From assembly GCF_900106585.1 (NCBI RefSeq), contig NZ_FNWH01000005.1, forward strand, positions 249,962 through 313,961: a DNA stretch of 64,000 nucleotides, written 5' to 3'. Below, in pieces: positions 9,587-17,498 of the stretch. Made by a program: the position numbers and the translations under genes. Numbering within the stretch: position 1 is the stretch's first letter; every line of letters begins with the position of its first letter. This stretch comes from Acidaminococcus timonensis. GTDB lineage: Bacteria; Bacillota; Negativicutes; Acidaminococcales; Acidaminococcaceae. Under the pieces are notes generated by a model. It searched no databases. It saw only the letters and a list, made by a program, of their open reading frames with translations, and had not been told where the DNA came from.

Positions 9587-11089
9587 TCAGAGACAGGACC
9601 ATTCCTTGTGTCTGGCCACTTCCTTAAAAAAGTCTTTCCCCGCTTCCCAGGCCCGTGACCGGTGTTTTTCTGTACGCAGTCCCTCCTGGCCGCACAGGGC
9701 TGCCAGGGATAGGCTCAATTCCCGGTCCTCCACCTGTTCCGCTCCTTCTTCCAGGGCTCCGGTCCGGGCATAGCTGAGGCAGTGCTTCCACCACTGATTC
9801 TCATAGGCCCGGCCCCGTTTTTGCAGCCGTTTCTCCCCCAGGCCCCGGGTCAGGGCCAGCAGTCCTTCCAGTTTCTCCATCTGGTCTTTCCTCTCCCAGG
9901 GATCCGGATTTCCTGCATCCGCCAGCAGCTGCTCCTCCTGCTGCCAGGCACTCCACTGCCGCTGCAGCAAAACACCCAGGGCAGGCACTTCTGTCTTTTT
10001 ATGAGCCAGGGTACACAGATACAGCAGCTGCCACAGGGAGGCCCGCACTTCTTTTCCACAGGCCTCCGCCGCCTTCTGGGCGGCGGCCACCCACTGGTCC
10101 TCCAGCCACTTCCGGCCCGGCTCCAGGGGTAACAGTTCCTCCGGAAATGGCTTGGCTTTCGCATCGGAAAGTCCGGTCAGGCAGGCCATGGGTTCCAGCT
10201 GTTCCTGAAGTCCGGCCAGCAAGTCCTTCCCTTTTTTCCAGGTATTCCGGGAAAGGAAGTCCTGCCCCACCAGCCACAGGCCTCCCAGCTGCCGCAGGGT
10301 GGCCAGCATCCCCTGGGCATCGAATGCCTCATCCATCCGGGGGACCAGCAGATCCAGAGCCGTCCCGGTAGCCTTCCGGGCCAGACTGCGCCACAGGACC
10401 AATGGATCCGTATCCTCTGTCCAGGAAGGCGCTGGTATTTTTTCCTTTGCTTTGGGTGTTTCTCCGTCCAGCAGAGCCAGCCCCCGGCTGAATTTGCTCC
10501 GTTCCTCCGGCAGCAGGGGGATTGCCTGGGCCAGTTCTGCCGTAAAGCGCAGCAGTTCCCGTTCCTGGCCCCTTTTCAATTCCAGTTCGATTTCCCCGAT
10601 CAGAGCTTCTTTGCCCCCTGCCCTGATGGTCCCCGTATCCACAGCGGCTTCCACCACTGTCACTGCGGATATCTGCAGCAGGGCCACCTTCCGGGTGAAT
10701 TCCACGGTACACAGCGGCAGCAGCTCATCCTCCTGGAGCAGGGTCTGGAGTTTCTGATCCACCTGGGGCGCAAAGCCCTGGAGCACCGGCTTTGCCTGTT
10801 CCAGAGGCACCGTATACTCCGCCCGCCGGGAGAACCCGTTCACCGTCTCGCCCCGGCTCTTGATGGTGGCCTCGAAGGCCTTTCCGTTGGTCCGGCGGAT
10901 CCGGTAGGCCATCCCCGTCCGGGACAGTTTCCGATCCCGGGTATCCAGATACTGGTTCCACAGCTTCAGGGTATGCTGGCTGCCCGCCAGGATTTTCTCC
11001 TTCACCAGGGGTAGATGGAAGAATTTTTTCCGGGCTGCCTTCGTGGAAGTCAATTTGATTTCTTTTTCCTGTCCATTGGCCATTGCCAT
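9587..11089 (-). CDS. CYTH-CHAD domain protein
   Basis: About 500 aa. The N-terminus carries the CYTH (adenylate cyclase/thiamine triphosphatase) signature EKEIKLT with later ExR/K-rich strands (to about 200); the C-terminal half is a helical, His/Arg-rich CHAD domain. CYTH-CHAD proteins bind or hydrolyse inorganic polyphosphates, including triphosphate. The ATG at 11089 follows GGGGAG; a GTG just upstream lies too close to that site. It is divergent from the Fur-type regulator gene. An A/T-rich inverted repeat (about 9537-9575) lies just after its stop. Confidence 0.85.
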   Translation of the reverse strand: MAMANGQEKEIKLTSTKAARKKFFHLPLVKEKILAGSQHTLKLWNQYLDTRDRKLSRTGMAYRIRRTNGKAFEATIKSRGETVNGFSRRAEYTVPLEQAKPVLQGFAPQVDQKLQTLLQEDELLPLCTVEFTRKVALLQISAVTVVEAAVDTGTIRAGGKEALIGEIELELKRGQERELLRFTAELAQAIPLLPEERSKFSRGLALLDGETPKAKEKIPAPSWTEDTDPLVLWRSLARKATGTALDLLVPRMDEAFDAQGMLATLRQLGGLWLVGQDFLSRNTWKKGKDLLAGLQEQLEPMACLTGLSDAKAKPFPEELLPLEPGRKWLEDQWVAAAQKAAEACGKEVRASLWQLLYLCTLAHKKTEVPALGVLLQRQWSAWQQEEQLLADAGNPDPWERKDQMEKLEGLLALTRGLGEKRLQKRGRAYENQWWKHCLSYARTGALEEGAEQVEDRELSLSLAALCGQEGLRTEKHRSRAWEAGKDFFKEVARHKEWSCL

Positions 11090-11193
11090 CACACTCCCCT
11101 ACGATATTTTATTATTGTAACACAAGCAAAAAGCGAACAGGAGTCCCCATTTGGCTATAGCTGCCGGAATTGATGGAAAACCACGGAAGTTCA

Positions 11194-11222
11194 TTGACAT
11201 TTTATATTTTAAAAGTTATTAT
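11194..11222 (+). promoter_or_regulatory. promoter of the Fur/PerR gene
   Basis: TTGACA (11194-11199), 17 bases, TATTAT (11217-11222): a near-consensus promoter. An inverted repeat AATAT-CTTCA-ATATT lies just downstream, the sort of A/T-rich site used by Fur-family proteins, so autoregulation is likely. Confidence 0.7.
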
Positions 11223-11278
11223 TAAAATATCTTCAATATTATAAACCACAATTTTCAGTACTGATAAGGAGGCCCGCC

Positions 11279-11710
11279 ATGCTGACTCCACAAGAATTGA
11301 CCCGGCTCCTGAAAGAACGGGGTATGAAAATCACCCCCCAGCGGCTGGAAGTCTACGGGGCATTTTCCAATGCGGAAGAACATCCTACGGCCACAGAAAT
11401 CTACGAAAAGGTCAAGGCCCGGATGCCCACCCTGAGTTTCGCCACCATATACCAGGCTTTGAACTTTTTCTGCAGGCAGGGCCTGCTCCAGACGGTGGAT
11501 GTGGGGGACGGTGCCATGCGATATGATGTGGATACCCGCCCCCATGCCCATTTCCGCTGTGAATGCTGCGGAAAGGTGATGAACCTGGACTACGCCTATC
11601 ACCATCACCTGGACCGGGACGTGGCCCAAAAGACCGGTTTCCTCATCCACCATCACCAGACACTGTTTTTGGGAATTTGCAGAGAGTGTCAAAAAAATAA
11701 GGGGGTGTGA
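11279..11710 (+). CDS. Fur-family metalloregulator (PerR/Fur type)
   Basis: 143 aa. Winged helix (about 1-80) followed by a dimerisation domain with the structural zinc pairs C94/C97 and C134/C137. Aligned by eye to B. subtilis PerR, the regulatory metal ligands are H35, D83, H89 and H91, but the position equal to PerR Asp104 (Glu in Fur) is Asn102. It controls iron or peroxide responses by binding A/T-rich operators. AAGGAGG lies 7 bases before the ATG. Single gene ending in a double terminator module. Confidence 0.88.
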   Translation: MLTPQELTRLLKERGMKITPQRLEVYGAFSNAEEHPTATEIYEKVKARMPTLSFATIYQALNFFCRQGLLQTVDVGDGAMRYDVDTRPHAHFRCECCGKVMNLDYAYHHHLDRDVAQKTGFLIHHHQTLFLGICRECQKNKGV

Positions 11711-11823
11711 AAAAATGCTTTTTCACACCCCGTCACTAGTCTCTAGTCTCTAGTCACTAGCCGATGGAAGCCAGCTGACGCTAGCGAAACAAAGGCGCTG
11801 TGGATAATTTTTCACAGCGCCTT
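11702..11823. repeat. double-terminator repeat module, copy 1
   Basis: Terminator A (11702-11731, GGGGTGTGAAAA stem), a 60-base spacer with repeated CTAGT-type words, then terminator B (11792-11823, GGCGCTGTG / CACAGCGCC). It lies between convergent genes. A near-identical copy in opposite orientation is at 13277-13396 and a third, diverged copy at 51637-51758. Confidence 0.85.
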
Positions 11824-11834
11824 ATTTTTTTCTG

Positions 11835-12818
11835 TCAATCACCCACAGCGACAGCAGCTTCTTTGGCCGCTTTCTGTCTGGCTTCGTATCTGTCCATGTT
11901 CCGGGCGAACAGACCTGCCAGGAAGGACCCGGTGATCTGATGGATGGCAGCCCCTACCGCAGCGGGGATGGCCACAGCCGGAGCAAAGTACACCGCGCAG
12001 ATGGACAGGGCCAGGGCATCGTTCTGCATTCCCACTTCCAGCGTTACGGAATGCTGCTGGGCTTTGCCCATACCCAGTTTACCGGTCACAAAGTACCCCA
12101 GGGCGAACCCGGCCAGGTTGTGCAGCAGCACCAGCACCACCATGAAGGCACCCAGAGCCACGATCTTGGCTCCGTTCACGGCAACCACACCGCCCAGGAT
12201 GGACAGGACAGCAAAAGCGGACAGCAGTACCAGTACTTTCTGGACCTGGGCCAGGAATTTCTCGCCCACCACTTTGTGGACCATCAGTCCCAGCACCAGG
12301 GGAACCAGGATGACCTTCATGACGGTCAGCGCCATGGAAACAAAGGAAACGTTCACATATTCACCGGCCAGGGCCCAGACCAGGAACGGCATCATCACAG
12401 GAGCCAGCAGAGTGGAAACGGTGGTGACGGAAACGGCCAGAGGCACATCTCCCTTGGCCAGGAAGCTCATGACATTGGAAGCCGTACCACTGGGGCAGGA
12501 GCCCAGGAGGACCATGCCCACTGCCAGATCCGGGCTCAGGTGGAAGACCTTGGTCAGGGCAAAGGCCACCAGCGGCATGATGGTATAATGGCAGACGGTA
12601 CCGGCCAGCACTTCCTTCGGTCGCTGCAGCACCAGTTTGAAGTCAGAAACGTGCAGGGTCATGCCCATGCCGAACATCACCACGCCCAGCAGCCACACGG
12701 TATAATGGACGGACCAGGAGAAGGCTCCCGGAACGAAATAGCCGCCCACGATGGTGGCCAGTACCAGCCAGGTCAGATTCTTCCCCACGAAACCACTTAC
12801 TTTTGTCAACAAATTCAT
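11835..12818 (-). CDS. BASS-family (bile acid:Na+ symporter-like) transporter
   Basis: 327 aa, about nine to ten membrane segments. The GSCPSGTASNV motif in the middle is typical of the family, as is the C-terminal GAAIHQITGS region. Members carry bile acids, pantoate or 2-oxo acids with Na+. The start at 12818 has GGAGGG 8 bases upstream; a reading frame to 12944 runs into the T-box terminator and is rejected. The gene lies alone behind a T-box leader whose specifier reads AUC (Ile), which points to a role in branched-chain amino-acid metabolism, for example 2-oxo acid or precursor uptake. This is inference; the substrate is unknown. Confidence 0.88.
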   Translation of the reverse strand: MNLLTKVSGFVGKNLTWLVLATIVGGYFVPGAFSWSVHYTVWLLGVVMFGMGMTLHVSDFKLVLQRPKEVLAGTVCHYTIMPLVAFALTKVFHLSPDLAVGMVLLGSCPSGTASNVMSFLAKGDVPLAVSVTTVSTLLAPVMMPFLVWALAGEYVNVSFVSMALTVMKVILVPLVLGLMVHKVVGEKFLAQVQKVLVLLSAFAVLSILGGVVAVNGAKIVALGAFMVVLVLLHNLAGFALGYFVTGKLGMGKAQQHSVTLEVGMQNDALALSICAVYFAPAVAIPAAVGAAIHQITGSFLAGLFARNMDRYEARQKAAKEAAVAVGD

Positions 12819-12895
12819 TTTCCATTCCCTCCATGCAATTGATTTGGATTTTGCAAAAATCAAACGGCTGATGGCTTCCCTGGGAGAAAATAAAA

Positions 12896-13180
12896 AGCGC
12901 TTTGTCTCCTGTAAGAGACAAAGCGCTATGCTCTGCGGTACCACTCTTTTTGTCGCAACTGCGACCTCTTGACAAGCATCTCCGGATTTCCCCTTCCAAT
13001 GCCGGACAGGATAACGACTGTCAACCGGCTCCGCTTACTCGTAATCCTTTCAGCGAGCAGCTCCTGGGTGATTTTCCTTTTCCGCTGTGCATCCTGCCTC
13101 GCACCCGGTGGCAGGTTCTCTGGAATGTCAGCCTGGACAAGTACTTTTCCCAATCAACACTGTCTGATGTTTTGTTATGG
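12896..13180 (-). ncRNA. T-box riboswitch, isoleucine specifier (AUC)
   Basis: On the minus strand: Stem I with AGTA (13142-13145), the apical stem CCTGCC/GGCAGG, and the specifier loop GAAA-ATC-A with codon ATC at 13070-13072 followed by a purine, matching the layout of B. subtilis glyQS. The T-box core AGAGTGGTACCGC is at 12935-12947. A 13-bp terminator stem AGCGCTTTGTCTC / GAGACAAAGCGCT (12896-12927) with a T-rich tail follows. Uncharged tRNA-Ile should favour readthrough into the BASS transporter gene, whose start is 78 bases downstream of the terminator. Confidence 0.88.
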
Positions 13181-13185
13181 GTTTT

Positions 13186-13213
13186 ATTATACACTTTCAG
13201 GAAAATTTGTCAA
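13186..13213 (-). promoter_or_regulatory. promoter of the T-box leader
   Basis: TTGACA (13208-13213), 16 bases, TATAAT (13186-13191) on the minus strand; consensus hexamers immediately before the leader. Confidence 0.8.
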
Positions 13214-13276
13214 CAAGTTTTTTCGATGTTTTTAATTTATGGACAAACGTACGACATACAATAACACACAAAAAAA

Positions 13277-13396
13277 GCGCTGTGAAAAAATCATCCACAG
13301 CGCCTTTATTTCGCTAGCGTCAGCTGGCTTCCATCAGCTAGTGACTAGAGACTAGTGACTAGTGACGGGGTGTGAAAAAGCATTTTTTCACACCCC
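13277..13396. repeat. double-terminator repeat module, copy 2 (inverted relative to copy 1)
   Basis: Terminator B (13277-13303), spacer with the same CTAGT-type words and GCTAGCGTCAGCTGGCTTCC, then terminator A (13367-13396). Read in reverse it is almost the same sequence as 11702-11823. Terminator A serves the permease gene ending at 13405. Confidence 0.85.
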
Positions 13397-13404
13397 CTTT
13401 TGAC

Positions 13405-14844
13405 TCAGAACGGTCCGATCTTGGTAACGGTAGCATACCACATGACCACAAAGGCGAAGATCCATTCCAGGCCCAGCAGCGGGAAGGCGAATTTCCACCA
13501 GCGCCGCAGCGGAATACCGGCCACAGTCAGCACTGTCATGGTGGTACCGCTGGCAGGCGTCACCATGTTGGTGAAGGCATCCCCCATCTGGAAGGCCAGT
13601 ACGGCAGCCTGCCGGGTCATCCCCACCAGGTCGGCCAGAGGCGCCATGATGGGCATGGTGATGGCCGCCTGACCGGAACCGGAGGGAACCACCAGGTTGA
13701 ACACATCCTGTACGATGAACATGCCAAAGCCCAGCAGAGACTGGGGGAACATGCTCAGGCCGCCAGCCAGGAAGTGGATGATGGTATCCAGGATCTTGCT
13801 GTCGCCCATGAGCAGGGTGACCCCTTTGCACAGGGAAACCATCATACAGGGCATGGCCATATTCTTCACCCCGCCGATGAAGGCGTTGGCGAAGTCGTTG
13901 ATGCTCAGTTTTCCCACGATGCCGGCGAATACGCCCATCATCAGGAACAGCGCAGCCAGTTCATCCATATAGAAACCGTATTTCACCACACCCACCAGGA
14001 TGACGGCAATGGTGACCACGAACCCGCCCATGATCACTTTCTGGCGGCCGGTCATATACTTATCTTCCCCTTCGTAGGCGGTCAGATCCATACTTTCCTT
14101 GATCAGCTGGTCATAATCGTAGGTATAGCTCTGTTCCGGATTTTTCTTGATCTTCCGGGCATACCACAGGGTGTAGGTCACATTGATCACAATCAGCGCT
14201 GCCAGCATCACCAGCCGCAGCTCGATGCCGGAGAACATGGGCAGCCCGGCAATGCTCTGGGCCACGCCCACCGTAAAGGCATTGGTCACCCCGGCGCCGT
14301 ACCCGCCGCTGACAGCGGCCAGGGGCATGGCCACGGCCACGATGGAATCGAAGCCCAGGGCATAGCTGACAGCCATAATCAGGGGTACGAAGGCAATGTA
14401 CTCTTCACTGCACCCGGCAAAGGCGCTGAGGCAGGTCATGATGGTGAGCAGTACGGGGATCATGAGCATTTCCCGTCCCTTCACCTTGGTCACCACATGG
14501 CCCAGAGCCCCTTCAATGGCACCGGTGACGGCCATCACGTTCAAAGACCCGCCGATGATCATCAGAAAGCCTACGATGCTGCTGGCGCTCTTCACGCCCC
14601 GGGGTACTGCCTTGAACACGTCAAAGAAGCTGGCCGGATGTTTGGCAATGAAGTGGAACGTGTTGGGATCCACCACCATACGGCCGCTGGAAGCATCCTT
14701 CACCCGGTCGAACACCCCGGCGGGAACGATGTAGGTGGCAATGGCCGTCAAGATCAGGATGAAGAAAATGATGATGATCGGGCTGGGTACCGATACTTTT
14801 TTGTTCACCGGCTTCTGCACGGTGTCCTGCTTTGTATCCGTCAT
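13405..14844 (-). CDS. YfcC-family permease
   Basis: 479 aa, about twelve membrane segments, with a short charged N-terminus and a conserved C-terminal hairpin around PSGSGQAAITMPIMAP. The YfcC/DcuC-like family imports short peptides, amino acids or dicarboxylates. It starts 18 bases after an M20 peptidase gene, so the pair probably forms a system in which a peptide or acylated amino acid is taken up and hydrolysed. The actual substrate is not readable from sequence. Confidence 0.85.
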   Translation of the reverse strand: MTDTKQDTVQKPVNKKVSVPSPIIIIFFILILTAIATYIVPAGVFDRVKDASSGRMVVDPNTFHFIAKHPASFFDVFKAVPRGVKSASSIVGFLMIIGGSLNVMAVTGAIEGALGHVVTKVKGREMLMIPVLLTIMTCLSAFAGCSEEYIAFVPLIMAVSYALGFDSIVAVAMPLAAVSGGYGAGVTNAFTVGVAQSIAGLPMFSGIELRLVMLAALIVINVTYTLWYARKIKKNPEQSYTYDYDQLIKESMDLTAYEGEDKYMTGRQKVIMGGFVVTIAVILVGVVKYGFYMDELAALFLMMGVFAGIVGKLSINDFANAFIGGVKNMAMPCMMVSLCKGVTLLMGDSKILDTIIHFLAGGLSMFPQSLLGFGMFIVQDVFNLVVPSGSGQAAITMPIMAPLADLVGMTRQAAVLAFQMGDAFTNMVTPASGTTMTVLTVAGIPLRRWWKFAFPLLGLEWIFAFVVMWYATVTKIGPF

Positions 14845-14862
14845 AACAACTCCCCCTTGCCT

Positions 14863-16017
14863 TTACAGGCGGCAGATGGCCACTGCCAGGAGCAGTGTCC
14901 GTTCGAACATGGTTTCCACGATGGCATATTCCTGGAGGGTATGGGCACCGTCCCCCTGGACCCCCACGGAATCCAGGATGGGAATCCCCGCCTGGGCCAT
15001 GAAGGAGGCATCGGAACAGCCGCCGGGATGGGCCGCTCCAAAGGCCGGAATCCCGAAATCCGCCGCCACCTGGTTCACCAGGGCCAGCAGACGGTCGTTG
15101 CCCTCGGTCCGCTCGAACACGGGCATGGAAGCCGGGAATTCCACTTCCGTGGAAGTGCCCGGGACATGGGTCTCGGCACAAAGGGCCCGGATGGCTTCCT
15201 GCAGTCTGTCCTTGTCTTCATTGTAATCATAGCGGCAGTCCACTTCGATGCGGCAGGTATCGGCCACCGCATTGGAGACCGTTCCCCCGGAGATGATGTC
15301 CGTGCTTACGATCCGTCCCTTTTCCAGGTCCGTCAGGGCCCGCAGGGCGATGATCTTGTGGGCCATTTCCTCAATGGCATTGGCAGAAGTGGCGTAGGCG
15401 TTCCCCACATGGCCCGCCTTGCCATGGACGGTGATCCACACATCCATGCATCCCTTCCGGCCCACGGTCAGGCAATTGTCCATGCGCCCCGTTTCGAAAT
15501 TGAAGGCACACAGGCAGCCTTTGGACTGTTCCACCAGCATATCGGCCACCCGGGACCCCTGGTGGGTGATTTCCTCATCCGGCACGAACACCAGCTTCAG
15601 AGGATGCTGGTCATAGCCGGCTTCCGTCAGGATCTTGGCCACGTACACAGCCATGACGATGCCGCCCTTCATGTCGCAGACCCCGGGGCCATACGCCTTC
15701 CCGTCCTTCAGGGTAAAGGCCTCCTCCGGATAGCTGCCGTTGGGGAACACGGTGTCCAGATGCCCGCTGAGCAGAATGGGTTTGCCGGGGCGATTTTTAC
15801 CCACCCAGGCCTGGAGCAGAGGTACAGCCCCCGTATCCAGCAATTCCGTTTCCATACCCTCTGTTTCCAGCCGGGCGGCCACTTTTTCCATCAGGGTCTG
15901 CATCCGTTCTTTTTCCCTGCTGCCGGCCTGGAAGTCGATCAGTTCCTTCCAGAAATCCAGCATATCCTGGCGGTATTTTTCCACCAGGGCTTTCAGTTGT
16001 ATTTCCTTTTGATCCAT
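14863..16017 (-). CDS. M20-family metallopeptidase
   Basis: 384 aa. Zinc-ligand and catalytic motifs are seen in order: LSGHLDTVF, GPGVCDMKGG, the PDEEITHQGS pair of glutamates, and HPGGCSDASF near the C-terminus; the inserted lid domain lies between. It resembles glutamate carboxypeptidase/CPG2-type exopeptidases that release amino acids from peptides or conjugates. No signal peptide. The ATG at 16017 is preceded by AAGGAGA; a frame to 16044 lacks this. First gene of an operon with the YfcC permease. Confidence 0.9.
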   Translation of the reverse strand: MDQKEIQLKALVEKYRQDMLDFWKELIDFQAGSREKERMQTLMEKVAARLETEGMETELLDTGAVPLLQAWVGKNRPGKPILLSGHLDTVFPNGSYPEEAFTLKDGKAYGPGVCDMKGGIVMAVYVAKILTEAGYDQHPLKLVFVPDEEITHQGSRVADMLVEQSKGCLCAFNFETGRMDNCLTVGRKGCMDVWITVHGKAGHVGNAYATSANAIEEMAHKIIALRALTDLEKGRIVSTDIISGGTVSNAVADTCRIEVDCRYDYNEDKDRLQEAIRALCAETHVPGTSTEVEFPASMPVFERTEGNDRLLALVNQVAADFGIPAFGAAHPGGCSDASFMAQAGIPILDSVGVQGDGAHTLQEYAIVETMFERTLLLAVAICRL

Positions 16018-16116
16018 ACTGTTTCTCCTTATGTTCCCAGTCATACCGCGAATTATGCATCAAGATTGCATAATTATGTTTATTTTATCGAAAATCCTAC
16101 CAGATAGCAATAAAAA

Positions 16117-16149
16117 ACAGGAAGGAAAATCAAATTTTCCCTTCCTGTC
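16117..16149 (-). terminator. terminator after lrgAB
   Basis: ACAGGAAGG ... CCTTCCTGT stem with an inner AAAAT/ATTTT extension and T-rich end, just past the lrgB stop. Confidence 0.75.
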
Positions 16150-16155
16150 TTTTAT

Positions 16156-16839
16156 TTACATAAAAATCAGAGCCAATCCGGTAGTGATGATTCCGCAGAC
16201 GCACAACGAAATGGAACTCATGGCCCCCTGGATCTTTCCGATCTCCAGGGCCTTGCTGGTTCCTACCGCATGGCTGCAGGCACCGATGGCCACCCCTTCA
16301 GCCACCGGATCCTTGAGGTGGAACAGTTTGGCCAGGTAGGGAGCGATCACGGCTCCCTCGATGCCCGTGATCACCACGGCCCCGGCGGTAATGCCCGGAA
16401 TGCCGCCCCCGTTTTCCGAGATTCCCAGGGCAATGGCCGTGGTCACGCTCTTGGGCAGCATGGAGGCCGAGAACACCGAATTGGTCCCGAACAGATGGCA
16501 CAGGGTCAGCGCCGCCACAATGCTCACCAGGCTGCCCATGACGCAGCCCGCCAGTACCGGCAGGAAGTTCTCCTGCAGGACCTTCCGCTGCTGATAGATA
16601 TTCAGGGCCAGCACTGCCGTAGCCGGGCCCAGCAGCATGGTAATCACAGAACCTCCTGCATTGAAGTGTTTCAGGGGTACCCCCAATACGGTCAGGATCA
16701 CCACGATCATCAGGGATGAAGTGAGCACCGGATTGCACAACAGCCATCCGGTCTTTTTCTGGAGCTTGACCCCCAGCACCCAGCAGACAAAGATCAGGGT
16801 CAGGCCAAAGAAGGGTGTACGGGTAAAAGCGTCAGGCAT
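16156..16839 (-). CDS. lrgB: LrgB/CidB-family membrane protein
   Basis: 227 aa, about six membrane segments, with the conserved LGPATAVLA, PKSVTTAIALGISE and ACSHAVGTSKA motifs of the LrgB family. LrgB acts with LrgA in the membrane in holin-like control of murein hydrolases or in pyruvate/overflow transport. Its ATG overlaps the lrgA stop by 8 bases, so translation is coupled. Confidence 0.92.
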   Translation of the reverse strand: MPDAFTRTPFFGLTLIFVCWVLGVKLQKKTGWLLCNPVLTSSLMIVVILTVLGVPLKHFNAGGSVITMLLGPATAVLALNIYQQRKVLQENFLPVLAGCVMGSLVSIVAALTLCHLFGTNSVFSASMLPKSVTTAIALGISENGGGIPGITAGAVVITGIEGAVIAPYLAKLFHLKDPVAEGVAIGACSHAVGTSKALEIGKIQGAMSSISLCVCGIITTGLALIFM

Positions 16840-17197
16840 GATGCTCTCCTTTCCTCCGGAAGTACAGGCAAAGCTGGACCGTCCAGCCGGCCACGAAATA
16901 GACCAGCGGCGTGGTTACCAGGGTAATCACCAGGAACGGTACCAGATAGTTCTTCAGGGTTTCCACATATTCCATGGTCCCCACCACCGCCGGTACAAAG
17001 AAGATCCCCATATTCCGGATGAAAAATCCGCCCGCATCCTTCACCTGCTCCGGCCGCAGCCATTTCCGATAGAACAGGAACGTCAGCACCAGCAGGCTGA
17101 TCACACTGTAAGGTACCATGAAGGGCAGCAGGGCCGCAATCCCGATACCGATCAGACAGACGCCAAAAATCAGCGCCAATTCCATGACAATGTTCAT
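16832..17197 (-). CDS. lrgA: LrgA/CidA-family holin-like protein
   Basis: 121 aa with four hydrophobic segments and a basic C-terminal tail; the central FFVPAVVG motif is typical of LrgA/CidA. First gene of the lrgAB pair. The ATG at 17197 sits very close to GGGGGAG; another ATG at 17185 is possible but less well spaced. No lytTR-type regulator gene is next to it. Confidence 0.88.
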   Translation of the reverse strand: MNIVMELALIFGVCLIGIGIAALLPFMVPYSVISLLVLTFLFYRKWLRPEQVKDAGGFFIRNMGIFFVPAVVGTMEYVETLKNYLVPFLVITLVTTPLVYFVAGWTVQLCLYFRRKGEHHA

Positions 17198-17498
17198 GAC
17201 TCCCCCTAAAATCTTTTGTTACCTTGCATATCCTGCAGAAATACATCATAAACACATAATAATTTAAGTATATCGTATTTTATGAAGGAAAAAAAGCAAA
17301 ACAAGATAAAGTTTGCATATTTTCATGAATTTAAGCAAAATTTAATTTCAAACCCGGTTAGGTAAAGTAAACAAATTCCTTCCATCCCTTTCCGGATTGT
17401 TCGTTATTTATTGAACTTTATATGATTTTATATATTGATTGTTCGTTAAAAAGTGCTATAATACGGGCTATAAAGAAAAATCAAGGAGGATTATGGCA
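17198..17498. promoter_or_regulatory. divergent A/T-rich control region of lrgAB and aspA
   Basis: 301 bases, very A/T-rich compared with its surroundings. On the plus strand TTGATT (17435-17440), 16 bases, TATAAT (17457-17462) form the aspA promoter. TGTTCGTTA occurs twice (about 17398 and 17440). I see no clear promoter for lrgAB and no small gene. Confidence 0.6.

Noticed and set aside
6804-9773. Very long plus-strand open frame (989 codons) over clpB
   Set aside because: Antisense shadow of clpB, with a His/Phe/Gln-rich composition typical of reverse-frame translation.
11255-11692. Minus-strand frame over the Fur-type gene
   Set aside because: The plus-strand frame has a ribosome-binding site, promoter and all family residues; the minus frame has none of these.
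11732-11790. CTAGT-type tandem words as a CRISPR array
   Set aside because: Repeat words are only 7-9 bases, without regular spacers of unique sequence, and no cas gene is present.
12819-12944. Longer N-terminus of the BASS transporter
   Set aside because: The extension would be translated from the T-box terminator region, and the ATG at 12818 has a good GGAGGG site.
13372-16107. 911-codon plus-strand frame over the YfcC and M20 genes
   Set aside because: Antisense shadow; spans two intact genes on the other strand and contains no domain.
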